Assembly (NCBI RefSeq): GCF_008728515.1
Contig: NC_044980.1
Location: forward strand, 61,439,590 to 61,503,589
Direction: 5' to 3'
Origin: Papio anubis
Taxonomy: Eukaryota > Chordata > Mammalia > Primates > Cercopithecidae
DNA: 64,000 nt
The translations under genes and the position numbers were made by a program. The notes beneath the pieces are model-generated. The model saw only the letters and a program-made list of their open reading frames with translations, made no database searches and had not been told where the DNA came from. Below are positions 44,834 to 56,929 of this stretch, one piece after another. Every line of letters starts with the position of its first letter. Position 1 is the first letter of the stretch.

Positions 44834-45022
44834 TTTCTTTTTTTTCGATTTATTTTACTTTAAGTTCTGGGATACATGTGCTGAATGTGCAGGTTTGTTA
44901 CATAGTTATACAAGTGCCATGGTGGTTTGCTGCACCCATCAACCTGCCACCTAGGTTTTAAGCCCCACATGCATTAGGTATTTATCCTAATGCTGTCCCT
45001 CCCCTTGTTCCCCACCCCTGCA
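44834..45022 (-). repeat. L1PA/PB-type 3' end, reverse strand, heavily 5'-truncated
   Basis: 'acatgtgctgaatgtgcagg', 'gccatggtggtttgctgcac' and 'gcattaggtatttatcctaa' are the L1 3' UTR in reverse complement. Only about 190 bp were inserted. Confidence 0.93.
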
Positions 45023-45274
45023 TTTCTTAATTCATTGAAATTTGGGCAAACACTAAGATCTACTACATTGTTGAAACAAAATGCAATTAAACCAGACTTT
45101 ATTTTCCTTAAAGTATTTGTGTTTTGTTTCAGAAAGATTTGTAATTACTTTGCCTGAATTTATGCTTGAGAATTTTTAAGCAGTTGTCATAGTCATTGTA
45201 CCATTACCTCCTTTGAGGAGAGGGAAGAGTTATCCTCATAGAGAGTTATGTATCAGCGGTAGGAACAGATATTC

Positions 45275-45390
45275 TTGGTCAAATGTAATAATAGTAATAC
45301 CATTAATATTGCAGCTAATGCTTATTAAGCACTTACATATTTCTGAGGTTAATGCAAAGGCCTTTGGTAGTTCATTGTGAAATAGGGTCT
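45275..45390 (-). repeat. Probable MIR fragment, reverse strand
   Basis: 'cagctaatgcttattaagca' with a preceding (AAT)n-like run resembles the reverse-complement MIR 3' end. Confidence 0.5.
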
Positions 45391-45469
45391 CAGATGTTGG
45401 TTAGTGATAAATATTGTTTAATATGAGTTTATTAAAATTTTTTATCGGAAATGATAATTTTTTTTTTTC

Positions 45470-46085
45470 AAATGGAATGTTGGTATTTAACAATATGGTC
45501 ACATATTTCTTGTGCAATTTTTTGAAGTTCTGATATCAAGGTTATGCTGACTTCTATAAAATGAAATGGGAAAACTTTCCTTGATTTTTCTGTACCATGT
45601 AACATTTTCAATAGCATAAAAATTCCATTAAAAAAAGATTTAATAGTGTTCCCTTTTAAATCATTGTCAGCATTGTCTATTTCCATATAGTTATTGAATT
45701 TTTTAGAGTCTACTTTGTGAATCAATTTTTGATAATTTATATTTTCTTAGGAATCGTCTCTTTCAATGTATTTTAATTTTCAGCATAAAATTGTATATAT
45801 TCTGTATACTTGTATTACATTTCCTTTGTCTCTTTGGCTCTATCCATTTTCTTACTTCTTATGTTGTATAATAGTATTTTCTCTCTTCCTTGATGAGCCT
45901 TGCAAGAGGTTTGTGTATTTTATTGATCTTTTCAAAGAACCAGCTGTTCCACTGTTTATATTCTAATCCTTTAATTTCTGCTTTTATCTTTTTAATGATT
46001 CTTTCTTTTGTTTCCCTGAAGTTTATTTGGCAGGAGGTTTTTCAGCTTGTTGAGTGGAATAATTTTTTATTTTCTTGTTAAATAA
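45470..46085 (-). repeat. Old L1 ORF2 fragment, reverse strand
   Basis: 'gaggtttgtgtattttattg', 'atcttttcaaagaaccagct' and 'aggttatgctgacttctata' are clear reverse-complement L1 ORF2 phrases from the reverse-transcriptase region. No 3' end is attached, so it is an internal fragment left by later rearrangement. The 85-codon reverse frame at 45468-45725 is a decayed piece of ORF2. Confidence 0.82.
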
Positions 46086-46149
46086 TTTGTAAGGTGACTT
46101 TTTCTCATTTTCTCTCTCCTCAAACTTTAAACATCTGTCCTTTCAGCTT

Positions 46150-47962
46150 TGCTTTTAGCCGATGACCTTGAAGCCTGCATTGGTGAGAAAATGGAAACAG
46201 AAGAGAGCGTCCAGAGACTCCCCCATCCCATTTCCCCACTGTCAGCATCGCCACTCCCACTCTCTCTTCCTGCTTGTTTTCTTAGGTAACTATTCACGCT
46301 TCTGCCTAGAGCCAGTCCTTTCCTGTGTTCCCCATCCTGTCTCCTCTCGCCTAGTCGAAAGAAACCTCCCAGCCTTTCTCCCCACCTCTTACGTCATCAG
46401 ACTTTCCTTCTCTCCTGCATTGTGCATGTCCACACACAAGTATGCTGTCATTGTTTCATCTTCCATTAAGCTTCTCTTGTCCCCACTTTCTCACCAGATG
46501 GCTGCAATTTTATTGCTCTGCTGTGCAGTCAGATTCCTCTGGAGTTATACTTGTCTCAAATTCACCTCCCCCTACTCTCTCTTGAACCCCATCTATAAGG
46601 CTTTCATCCCTTGTTCCATAAAGACTACTCTTGTTAATGTCATAATCACCGATCTCCACTGGTCATTGAAACATAATGGTCAGTTCTCAGGCCTCATCTG
46701 GCATGACACAGTAAGTTCTCACTCTTTTGTAATGTGTGGTCCTCACTTGGCCTCTGGGACACCTCCAACTCTTAGTTGTCTTCCTTACCCACTAGTTGCT
46801 CCTTCTCACTCTCCTTTGCTGGTTCTTCCTTTTCTCCTTGACCTCTTAATGTTAGAGTCCCAGAGTGTAGTTGTAGTCCTTCTCTCTGATCTGTTTTTAC
46901 CCTTCCTTTGTGATCTCATCTAGTATAATGGCTACCACCTATAAACTTATAGCCCCCAAATTAATATCTCTAGCTCTGAGATCTCTCACAAACTCCAGAT
47001 GTGCACATCTAACTGCCTACTCAATATCTCTACTCGAATGCCTGGTAGGTACCTCCAACTTAACCTGTGTCCTGAACTGAACTTCTCGTCTACCCACCAG
47101 TCCTGTTCTGCTGGACTCCTCCATCCCAGGAAATGCCTGCTTCATCTTGCTAGTTGCAGAGGCTACAATGAAATCATTCTTTACTATTTATACTCCATAT
47201 CTAGGCTATTGGGCAACTGTTTTTGCTTCACCTTCAAATATATCCAGAATCTCATCACTTCTCACCTTCTGCACTGCTGCTACCCTGGTCTAAAAGCAAC
47301 CATTTCTCATTGCAAGTACTGCTGTAGTCTCCTAAGTGGTCTCTTTGCTTCCATCCCTGTCCTCTGCCCCCTGCCCCACCCCCATGGTGTGTGCTCAACA
47401 GAGTAGCCAGAGTGATCCTTTTGAGATGTCAACCAGACCACTCTTGTGCTCAAACCTCTGAAGTTGTGAGTAAAAACCAAATTCTTACATGTGACTTGGC
47501 CCCTGTTACTCCTCAGACCTTACCAACTCCTACTTTTTTATCCCTCATTCCGCGCCAGCCATGTGCTTTCCTTGTTTTTGAGATGTGCCATGCTCTTGCC
47601 TCCTGTCTATTTTGGGCCTCTGTGTAGAAATGTTTCCCCTATCTAGGGGTTAATTCCCTTAGCTCCTTTAAGTCTTCACCAAATGTTATCTTCTCTGTAG
47701 GGCTTAGAGTGACCACTCGATTTAAACTAGTCCTTCCCCTTACTCATTTACCTGGTCCTTTTTTTTTTTTACATAGTATTTTAAATGATCTATCAAATTA
47801 TATAATTTATATTTATTTATTGTCCACCTCCCTCATCAAAATGTGAATTCCAGCAGGGTTGGGATCTGTGTCTCTGTTTTTCACTAATGTGACCCAAGCA
47901 CAAAGAACAGTGCCTGGAACATTGTGGGAACTCAATGAATATTTGTCAAATAAATGAGTGAA
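46150..47962 (+). repeat. Long L2 LINE, about 1.8 kb, forward strand with intact 3' end
   Basis: The first 500 bp are uncertain. From about 46640 the text follows L2 exactly in order: 'cataatcaccgatctccact', 'ctccttctcactctcctttg', 'ctggttcttccttttctcct', 'gatctcatctagtataatgg', 'atatatccagaatctcatca', 'agtagccagagtgatccttt', 'agcacaaagaacagtgcctg' and the tip 'ctcaatgaatatttgtcaaa'. It is the best preserved L2 in the window, covering the end of the reverse transcriptase and the whole 3' UTR. Confidence 0.88.
46640..46925 (+). pseudogene. L2 reverse-transcriptase remnant
   Basis: The DNA that encodes the GVPQGSVLGPLLF box of CR1/L2 reverse transcriptases lies at about 46853-46890, where only a few residues (V-P at its start) survive in the frame beginning at 46854. 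The 253-codon open frame at 46162-46923, the longest in the window, reads a different frame (codons starting at positions such as 46852) and is not the transposon protein. No catalytic YxDD can be read. The gene is dead. Confidence 0.7.
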
Positions 47963-49794
47963 TTAAGGCTATGATTTTGCTGTGAGAAATATTGGCTGCA
48001 GCTCATAAAATTTTATATCCAGCATCTTCATTGTACTTAGTTTCTAACTAGTTTTCTGGGGTTTGTAATCTGATTCTGAGCGAAGAGAGATGACTGGTTA
48101 GGGAAGCAATCATAGCTGCATAGCGAGGGAGAGGTGTCTGGGGAGCGATACCCTCCTTACTTCCGAGTCGGAGTCTAAGTCAGAGAACGGGACACCTGCC
48201 ACATCGTTGAAAAGGGATGTGTCTGAGTCAAGGAAGTGGTGGAATTATGAAGCAACTTCCCACCATTTTAAATAAAGTCAATTAATGGAGTGAAGTGAGG
48301 GTGTTATAAGCAGAAGTGTGGGTATATTTCTGCCTTCTCATCACAGTAGGTACTTTTCAGATTCTGACAGTAATCTGTGTTTTCAGCAGCCTTGGTTTTT
48401 GGAGGTAATATGAATATTCACTCCTAAGTCTTCAGTGGCACTTCAGTGAGAAATTGGGAGAAGTAGCACCAGGAACTTAGATACCATTTTAAATCAGGAA
48501 TCTGTTAAGGTATCAGTTATTGGAAGCCCTCGTCCAGAATGTTAGTTGACCATTTCTCAGTCCTAAAGGGTTCTTCTTTCTATTGGTAATTGAAATGATT
48601 CTTCCTAAACACAATGGATCTATTTCAGATTCTAGACTCTTGCCTATTTATTAAGCCCTATTTATTAAATGTCATGAGAAATAGCCTAGAACTAAGTTTG
48701 TTCCACTGCTATGGAAGTGGCAGTGCTGGAGACTGCAATTGCTGAAAGAAGGGTTAGCTTTGGAACTGCTGACTTTGCCCTTTCAGAAGGTTTCCTTCTG
48801 GAATTTTAAAACAATGGCATCAAACTTTATTGATAAGAAAGATGCTAATTATTTTTTATTTTTGATCACATATTGAGATGTGAATAATTTATTAATGGAA
48901 AGTGCCTGTTCCCTTATGAAAAATTTGAGCTTTCATTATGGCTTTATGAATCCATGAAAATGGGAATCTTTGGAGATGCTACTTATGTGCTTTTTCAAGG
49001 AATGATCTTAAGTGAATTCTTCCTTTTTACTTTTTAATCATAGATTCTTGTATAAAATTTTTCTCACCCAGATGGTTTAAGAGGAAAGACCAAATTACTT
49101 AAAACAAAATTACATTTTTATTAAAACATTACAGATTATGACTTCCTAGTTTGTTTCAGTCTCATTTGTAGGAAGAACATTTGGTGATGGTGAAATTTAC
49201 GTCAGGCAGATTCTCCCCTAAGCAGTTGCTGGACTACCTCCCTATACCCCCACCCCTCTTTGCCAAATACATGGCCAGGATATTTCTGGGGATGGTGAGT
49301 TGAAGGGAAACAAGGGGGATATTTTAAAAGTTTGACTCAAGAATATAAAATATAAAATTGTCACTCTTAGTGGAATTATTCTCATTTTATTTCTAAGCAA
49401 ACATGCTGATTGCATGTTGGCCCACTTTACCAAGCAAGGTATTAATTTTCTTCCTAGCAGAGGAAAGAGCTCAGTTCACTGTGTTCTCTTTCCTTTTACA
49501 ACAGTTATAACAACATTTGATTTGTGATATTTTAGTTGTAAGTTGTTGATTTAAACATACACTTAGAAGGTGTGGAGCACAGGGGAATACAGGGCATGGT
49601 TTTGGGTATTGACCTGTCAACCCTGGTTAACTAGGATGTCACAGAGCAAGTTTTAAACTCAAATACAGTAAATTATCCAGGTGGGATTCTGGCCACTTGT
49701 GATGAGTTATGGATTTGGATTTGGATCATTCTTGCCCTATCTTGGTAACAGGGGAGTGTATTTATGTATTATGAAATGTAAGACCTTTTTGAAT
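47963..49794. other. Unique sequence, no supported feature
   Basis: Nothing recognised on either strand. Two TTTATTAA-type repeats near 48650 are trivial. Confidence 0.5.
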
Positions 49795-50140
49795 TATGGT
49801 CATGTGTCACTCATGGATGGGGATACGTTCTGAGAAGGATGTCATTAAGCAATTTTGTCATTTCGCAAACATCATAGAGTGTACTTCTACAAACTTAGAT
49901 GGTGTAGCCTACTACACACCTGGGCTATATGGTATAGCCTATTGCTACTGGGCTACAAACCTGTATAGTTTGTTACTGTACTGAATACTATAAGCAGTTG
50001 TAACACAATCATAAGTATTTTTATATCTAAATGTATCTAAACTTAGAAAAGGTACAGCAAAATTATGGTATTATAATCTTTTATAATATATAATATATGT
50101 GGTCTGTGGTTAGTTGAAACATTATATAGCACTGACTGTA
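49795..50140 (+). mobile_element. Tigger/pogo-type short DNA transposon (MER8-like) with TA duplications
   Basis: Body 49797-50138 (342 bp). The left end tggtcatgtgtcactcatgg and right end tatatagcactgactg are decayed inverted ends of a family whose ends read cagtcatgtg. Inside: 'catcatagagtgtacttcta', 'gtagcctactacacacctgg', 'ggtatagcctattgctactg'. It is bounded on both sides by TA (49795-49796 and 50139-50140), the target duplication of mariner/Tigger elements. The specific family name is uncertain. Confidence 0.8.
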
Positions 50141-51027
50141 TCTTAAATGGTCAATAATTTTTGCTTAAAGAATCTTACTAGTTGATGGCTTCAAAGATTA
50201 GGCTCCCTCTATAGGCCACAACCAACCCTTTGTTTCTCTTTGAATGTTCTTTTCTTTTTGAGAATGCTTGAAATTATTATTTCCTTATTTTTCAGCTAAT
50301 TCTGCTTTGTTCTTAATGAAATATTATTTCATTTTAAAGAAATAGTGGTGTTTCTGGTCATGATTTTTCTGTTTTTTTTTAAATTTTTAAATTTCTGACA
50401 ATTTTGTTCCATTGATATCTTAAGGACAAAGTAATACTGTATACTTTTTTTTAAAAAATCAAAACACATATTTTTTTTCTCAGAAAGTTTAAAAGATGGC
50501 TTTATGCTTTTTTTTAATTGTAAGTATTGTTTACAAATTTGTGTTTTACTAAAAATTACTTAATACATATGAGATTTGAACTTAAAGAACATATGCATAT
50601 TTTATCCTTCTCCTTACATTTTTGATTTTTAAAATGATCATAAATATTGGATGTGCCTGTGACTTATTGTCAAATAAAAGCCTCCTGCCCCCAAAGAGTC
50701 ACTTGCTTCAGCTACTGTCTGAGCTTTAATGGTTCTATTATTAACAAATATGAATGCTCAAAATATGGATACTAAAAGCCCTGTCCTTTGTACCTTCATG
50801 CCAAAAAGGAGAATGTCTTTTCAAAATAGTGTTCACTTCTTTGATTTCTAAAACTTCTTAGATGGCCTGCCTGTACTACAGGTGTGTGATCTTATAACAT
50901 TTCTGCTTTCTTTTGGTCAGATAGCTGGTCTGTCTAGCCTTATATTTCTTTCCATTCTGTGTCTATTGAATGAGAAAGAATATGAGGCAAAAAGAATGCA
51001 TCCTGTGTGAGTTTCCATTTTCACTTT
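50141..51027. other. AT-rich unique sequence, no supported feature
   Basis: Several T-runs at 50370-50520. No family or exon recognised. Confidence 0.5.
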
Positions 51028-51868
51028 TAAAAATGCAAATATTTATTTATTGTGTAGCAACTCTGCAGGAGGCACTATGATATGTGCCAGGGATTCAAAG
51101 TTGAAATAGGTGTAATCTCTGATGTTGATGATATTCACTCATTTATTCATTGAGCAAGTAGTTTTTGAGTGCCTCTTATGTAACAGTAATAAAACAGACA
51201 AATAATTGAGTTGGCATTCCTAGTTGTGGAGATACACATAAACTTGATAATGTTAAAATCTGTATACATATACGAACATTGTGTGTGTGTGTGTGTAGAT
51301 GTACACATAAGTTAGATTATAGTAATAAGGGGAAAAAAGAGAAACCAGTGGAGGGAACTAGGAAGGGGGTGGGGAGGCAATGATAGATTGAAAATTTAGA
51401 TAAGGTGGTCAGGGAAGGGAGGGAGGGTCTCACTGAAGTGATATTTAAGACTTGGAGGAAGTAGCTAAAATCCTTCTTGCCTAGTGGAAGTGGCAGGCAT
51501 ATAGGTAATCTAATTTTCATGGGGACATGAGAGCAGACAGATATAGAAATAGAGTATGCTGGAGTCCAGAGTAGATTCACTTAACCACATTCCAAGGTTC
51601 CAGCAAGCCTCTCTAGAAGAAAAGACTCCTGAGTGGAATCTCAAAGGACGAGCAAGAGCACAGAGGCAAGGAAATGACAAGATAGCTGCTTGAGTGTTCC
51701 CACTGAGCAGTTACTGAGGTTGGAGTTACAGTTGAATTTGGAAGGTGCTTGGGGTCAGTTTGTGAAGTGCCTGGTACACCATGCTAAGGGAACTTTGATT
51801 TGATTCTATAGACACTGAAGGTCTTTAAGTTGGGGACTGACAGAGTCAGGTCTGCATTTCAAATACAT
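51028..51868 (-). repeat. L2 LINE 3' part(s), reverse strand, first piece
   Basis: Two L2-tip-like phrases occur, at 51034-51095 (tatttatttattgtgtagca ... gatatgtgccagggattc) and at 51138-51185 (tttattcattgagcaagtag ... tgagtgcctcttatgtaaca). The second continues through 'aaggtggtcagggaagggag' and 'gaggcaaggaaatgacaaga' as a long reverse-strand L2. Split by MER1B at 51869. A short (GT)n run is at 51280-51296. Confidence 0.75.
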
Positions 51869-52172
51869 CAGGGGCCCCTAACCCCTGATCTAAGGTTCTT
51901 ACTGGTCCATGGCCTCTTAGGACCTAGGTCGTACAGTAGGAGGTAAGTGATGGGCAAACGAGCATTACCACCTGAGCTCTGCCTCCTGTCAGATCAGTGG
52001 CATTAGATTATCATAGGAGCGTGAACCCTATTATGAACTGCGCATACGAGGGATCTAGGTTGTGTGCTCCTTATGAGAATCTAATCCTGCCCCCACCCCC
52101 AGTCCATGGAAAAATTGTCTTCCATGAAACTGGTCCCTGGTGCCAAAAAGGTTGAGGAGTATTGAAATAGAT
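51861..52172 (+). mobile_element. MER1B hAT DNA transposon with 8-bp target-site duplications
   Basis: Body 51869-52164 (296 bp). Left end caggggcccctaacccctga, right end aaaaaggttgaggagtattg. Inside: 'ctctgcctcctgtcagatca', 'aggagcgtgaaccctattat', 'cgagggatctaggttgtgtg', 'ccatggaaaaattgtcttcc'. Flanks aaatacat (51861-51868) and aaatagat (52165-52172) match at 7 of 8 positions. It lies in the opposite orientation to the MER1 at 10707. Confidence 0.93.
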
Positions 52173-52385
52173 TATTTGGCAGAGAGGTAGAGGCTGATTT
52201 AACGGGACCATACAATATAGTGGAGAAGGGTTTGGAGACTGTTCCAGTGGTTCTGGTGAGAGATACTGACCTTCGTTAGGAAGTGGTGTGCACAGGGAGG
52301 GGAACATAGTAGCCAGGATAGATTTAGGAAGAAAAGTCAGCAGAACTTGGTGGTTGCATGTAAGGGATGAAGATGAAGAAGACTC
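52173..52385 (-). repeat. L2 LINE, reverse strand, second piece
   Basis: 'actgttccagtggttctggt', 'gagagatactgaccttcgtt' and 'cagcagaacttggtggttgc' continue the reverse-complement L2 after MER1B. Confidence 0.75.
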
Positions 52386-53244
52386 AAGTATTGTTTAAAC
52401 TTATAGCGAAAAATACATTTATATCACAACCTGGTACACATGCTACCAATACACACCTAACTAACTGCTCACAGAATATGTTGCTGAAACAAAGTTTCAT
52501 GAAACAATATTTTACCTTACTGTAGCATACTCTGATATTTTCTCTTCCATTCTATTTCAATTTCTGCAAAATGCTAGCATTCATTCTGCATTGATTCCAC
52601 TAATGGGTCAAGACCCCCAGTCTGAAATTCACCTGCACAGGCTTCTCCAGGTTATCCTGCATGGACAGCATGTTTCTTCCTCCTTGGATTTCTTTGTGGT
52701 CCAGTGTATCCAGACACCTTTCACTCAGGGGAGAGAGGAGGAGGGCAGTAAAAAGTATTGTTTCCAAGTTCAGTGCATTATAGAAACATTTGAGGCAAAA
52801 TTGTGCTGACCACTTGGTGAGCCAACTGATGGCCACATGGTGAGACAGTTAAAGAGCTGCACACAAGGATGCGTCACGGCACGTCTGCCAAGAGGATGGT
52901 TATTTGTGTTGCAGATGTCATTTATGTGGATTTTTTGGAGGGAGGGGAGAGGATTATCATTTTTTCCTACTCCCTTTGCTGCCAGAATGCCTGTTCTTAG
53001 AATACAAAGTTGGTAGAGTTTTGGGTGCCAGAAGGGCCTCAGAGGTCATGAGTCCACAGGTCCCTTGTCCAAAACTAGTGACTAGTTGGTGTTGCCTGTG
53101 GTCATGGGTCACTGCCAACTCCTTGTGACTCACTTCGATCACTCTTTATAATGTTGCAGTGGAAAGCCCCCTGCAGCTGCGGTGTTTGCTTCTGGGACTC
53201 TGGATTGGGTTCATGTTGAAAACCATTGTTGGTTTTCTCTGATC
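52386..53244. other. Unique sequence, no supported feature
   Basis: The phrase 'actaatgggtcaagaccccc' at 52600 resembles the end of an old DNA-type element I cannot name. Otherwise nothing. Confidence 0.45.
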
Positions 53245-53395
53245 AAATAACTCAGGTTTTTAAGCTCTAAAATGGGGGATAATACCATATACTCGGTTTG
53301 ATTGTTTCATGAGGATTAAATGAGACAATTTGCAGAAAGTATAGTGTCTGAGGCACAGGAAACATTTAAAATAAATGGCTACTGTTATTTTCTTC
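53245..53395 (+). repeat. MIR SINE, forward strand
   Basis: 'aaaatgggggataataccat', 'atgaggattaaatgagacaa' and 'gaggcacaggaaacatttaa' are well-preserved MIR 3' text. Confidence 0.88.
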
Positions 53396-56001
53396 CTGTA
53401 ACTAAAATATTATGGACATTGGCCTACTTTGCTCATTTTAATTTGCACTAGGAAAGATGTGGAGCCTTTCTCACTTTCATATATAGAATGAGCTAAAATT
53501 AAAGTTCTTCTGTTGGTGTATGCTGAAATTTTTAACAGTATAGAAATTTCCATGGAAAATAAAAATGCATTTGAATTCAGGAAGAAGGATACTAAAATAC
53601 ATCCAAGTTGAGATGGTTCCGTAGGTAGCTTCTTAAGGACCTCAGTTTTGAATTTGCTTAGGGTGAACAAAGCTGTTCAACAGTGCTGGCTTTATGCCTG
53701 TGAATGACATATACATATCTATAATATGGATTATTTTAATTTATTTTTGCTATAGTCCTTTGCATCCTAGGTCTACAGTGCATGTCAAATGACTAAACTT
53801 AAAATTTTAAACGTGAGATTTATTTAAATGATGGAAATGTCATGACTAAGAGATTGATTTCTTCTGACTAGTGCAAGTTAGAGTATAGCTCAAATCATTA
53901 GTACAAGTCTATGGAAAAAGGTAACAAAAGACACCTTCATTGGAAGAATTTTATTGGGACCGGTTTTTATGTTCCCTTTAAGTCAGATGTGGAAGACAAA
54001 ATGAAGGAATATTATTTTCCTTTGGAAGAACATGGCAAAAAGCTCCTTAATAGAAGTTGTGATGGCTTTCTTTATACCAGTAGGTGATATGTATAAGTTT
54101 CTAAGAAAATAACACCAAAAGTCTGTCCCTTCTGTTTGGGTCCTGTGGAGGGGATAGAGGCTTACACTGAGAGGAGGAGGGAGAGAAGATTGTTGAATGC
54201 TATTTGGTGCCTGGGTTCCTTGGCTACCATCAGCTTTTTGATAATTTTTCTCTGTTTTGTAAACAAAATACTGTGTTGTCAGGGAAGCTAATCGAAGCAA
54301 AACCACATAATATTGAGCTCTTAAATTTGCATTTTAGAAAAGGGAAAGAAGTGGAACAGCACTTAATTGACCCGTTTGAATGGAAGGATAAGATAAGTGT
54401 GTGTTTTATGTCAGTGAGTGCAATGATTATGCAATTAGGAATATTTAGGTATGAATTTTGTACTGTGATTTGAGTAAGAATAGTATAGCTTTTATTAATG
54501 CTAGGCTTTGAAAGGGGATATCTGTTAAATGATGGAGCACATTAGAAATCAGGTATTGGGGGGTATATGTGTTAATATGAACATTTACATTACAAATGAA
54601 ATATCTGAATGGGCTTTGTTAGATAAATGATACTGTTGATTAGCTTTACACCTTGAAATTCTATATATTTAAACAACTTGGTACTTGTTTTGCTTCTGTT
54701 CAGCAGTGTGCCCACACATTTGGTCTGACTACAGCATTCTTTTTTCATAATGAAATGTGTATTAACTGTGCAGCCCTTCATAGAGCAGTGTTTTAATCAT
54801 TCTCTATTGATTTATACATCACATCAATGCTGCATATTGAGGGCCTCTTATTCTAAGTCTGCTTTACTGGGATTCTCATTCTGTCTACCTGACTTGCATA
54901 CTGTTCTGGGACCCTCTTAATTTCTCCCCCCCCCACTGTGGGAAGCCGTCGTGATTAGGAAGGCACAAAAGATTAGACGTATCGTTGCTTTCTCTCAGCT
55001 TTCTGAGGTGCATAGGAGAAATAATGGGCTTAGAGAAATATTGTCGTTGTCCATAACTGATAATAGGTATCAGAACTTATTTAAAATTAATAAATGCTAA
55101 GTTTCGAGCTTTGGCATGAGCCTGAATGATTTATTGCAAGCCGCAGATGCCAAGAGAACGTTTTGCATTTACCAAAGCAGTGAGGTAATGACGAGAGGAC
55201 TGTCAGGGAGCAGCCTCATGAACAGTGGTTGTTCTTTGAAGCTAGGGTTGTTGCTACAAGCTGACCAATACAAATGGGAATATTTTAGTTTTTTTTCTTT
55301 TGTCTTAATGTTAATTTTAGAGAGAGGAAGTATAGATCTGGTGGATGTGGATGAAGGATGCCTACATGGGCTTGAATAAATAAATCAAATCCCCTGACCT
55401 CAGCCTGCAACTTAAAATCTCATTTGGATTGAAGGACTAGAGCTAGATTTTACACATGAAGAAAACTCTGCCCACTTCATTATTATTCATGGTGAAATCC
55501 CCAAATCTCCTCCCTGAAGAGATGTATTCTTCCCAGCAAATTAAAACATCCTCTTTTTTTAGAGGCCAAATGATGATGGTGTCAACTGTTGATGAAGATG
55601 AATAGGTAATTCTTTTCTCAATTTATACATTCCCCCCAACCCCCTCTACTGTTCAGGATGGGATTTACTCATTTAAACCAAGATCCAATATTTCATTTAC
55701 TGTACTCTCAGTAGGTTGTTCGCATTGTGTAAATCTCCTGGTCAGGTAATGGAGGAAAATGTTTGAAAATGTGATAGCTCATTATAAGGGCATTTGACAT
55801 AAGCATACTTGCTGATGATGGATTGCTGATCAGTGGTAATTTAAAGGGATTCTGAGCAGTAGTTAAGGCAGAACATTTTCCTCAAATTAATCAGTTAAGA
55901 TCAGGATAGCTTAAATTACAAACAGCTTTCAAAGTCTGTAAGGAAAATGTGGATTTTGGAAGCGGATCATCCTGTGAATATACATACCCCTTATGCCTAC
56001 C

Positions 56002-56006
<5 letters not shown>
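53396..56006. other. Unique sequence, no supported feature
   Basis: Read on both strands. No repeat family, RNA gene or exon I can support. This is the longest repeat-poor stretch in the window. Confidence 0.5.

Positions 56007-56047
<41 letters not shown>
56007..56047. repeat. (GT)n microsatellite, about 20 uninterrupted units
   Basis: Pure alternating tg from 56007 to 56047. Likely length-polymorphic. No Alu or other element is adjacent. Confidence 0.98.
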
Positions 56048-56049
<2 letters not shown>

Positions 56050-56929
56050 TCTACTTAATTCAATTATGAAAGAAAACTTTGGTTGACAACATGCCATTTT
56101 GCTTTATGGATCCACATATACCATCCCCACCCCTCCACCAAAAAAAAAAAAAGTAGGGAAAAGAGTACTTTACACAAATGTTGGAAAATGAGAAACTGGG
56201 ACTAGAGTGGGAGAGTTGGCTTTTAAAGTTGTCTAGATATTGGCAGTAGAAATAGATATCAAGTCCTACCTAAGTAGGTATTGGAACTTTAATCAAGTAT
56301 GTCTTTTCCAGTTTAACCTAGTTATACATACTGTATAAAGTAAGTATTAGCCCACCTCTGAAAATTATTTCAGTTTTTGTTTATGAAAAAACTTAGATGG
56401 GCCACAGGTGAGTCATTGTTGTTTAGAGGCATTTTGGAGCTCCCATAGGGATACACAATTGAATAATAACACTTCAGTTTAATCATGACATGCTTTATGA
56501 TAAAGTAGCATTGGGTGCAGCTTAGCAATATCCAAAGATTAGAACATCTGTTATCTGTGGAGACACTGGGGTATATCTGTCAGACGTTTGCATATAGAAC
56601 AAGGTGTTTCAGTTAATGTGTCATGATAGTTTAATTACATCACCTTTCTTGGGAGTTTGCTTGATTCCAGGTTCAAGAGCATCCAATGAGATGGCAACCT
56701 ATCAATTTTTCTTTCTTCACCAGCCTTCACTTATGCTATTGCTTAGTTAGGTTATATCTGCTTATTTCTAAAACATACATATAGGAAAAGAAAAAATAGG
56801 TGCCCATCATTCTATTCGGCTTTTCTATGGCATTTAATCTTGGTTTTGAAAACCACTTTGTCCTTTTTCTCTTCCAGCTTGTTTGTTTGTTTGTTAACAA
56901 AAGGCAATCTTTTCCTCTGGCTTATAGTC
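56048..56929. other. Unique sequence, no supported feature
   Basis: An A-run at 56141-56152 and a (GTTT)n stretch at 56880-56895 are the only simple features. Confidence 0.5.

Noticed and set aside
46162..46923. 253-codon open frame as a novel gene
   Set aside because: It overlaps an L2 reverse-transcriptase remnant in a different frame, has low-complexity L/S/P-rich composition from C/T-rich DNA, and shows no domain.
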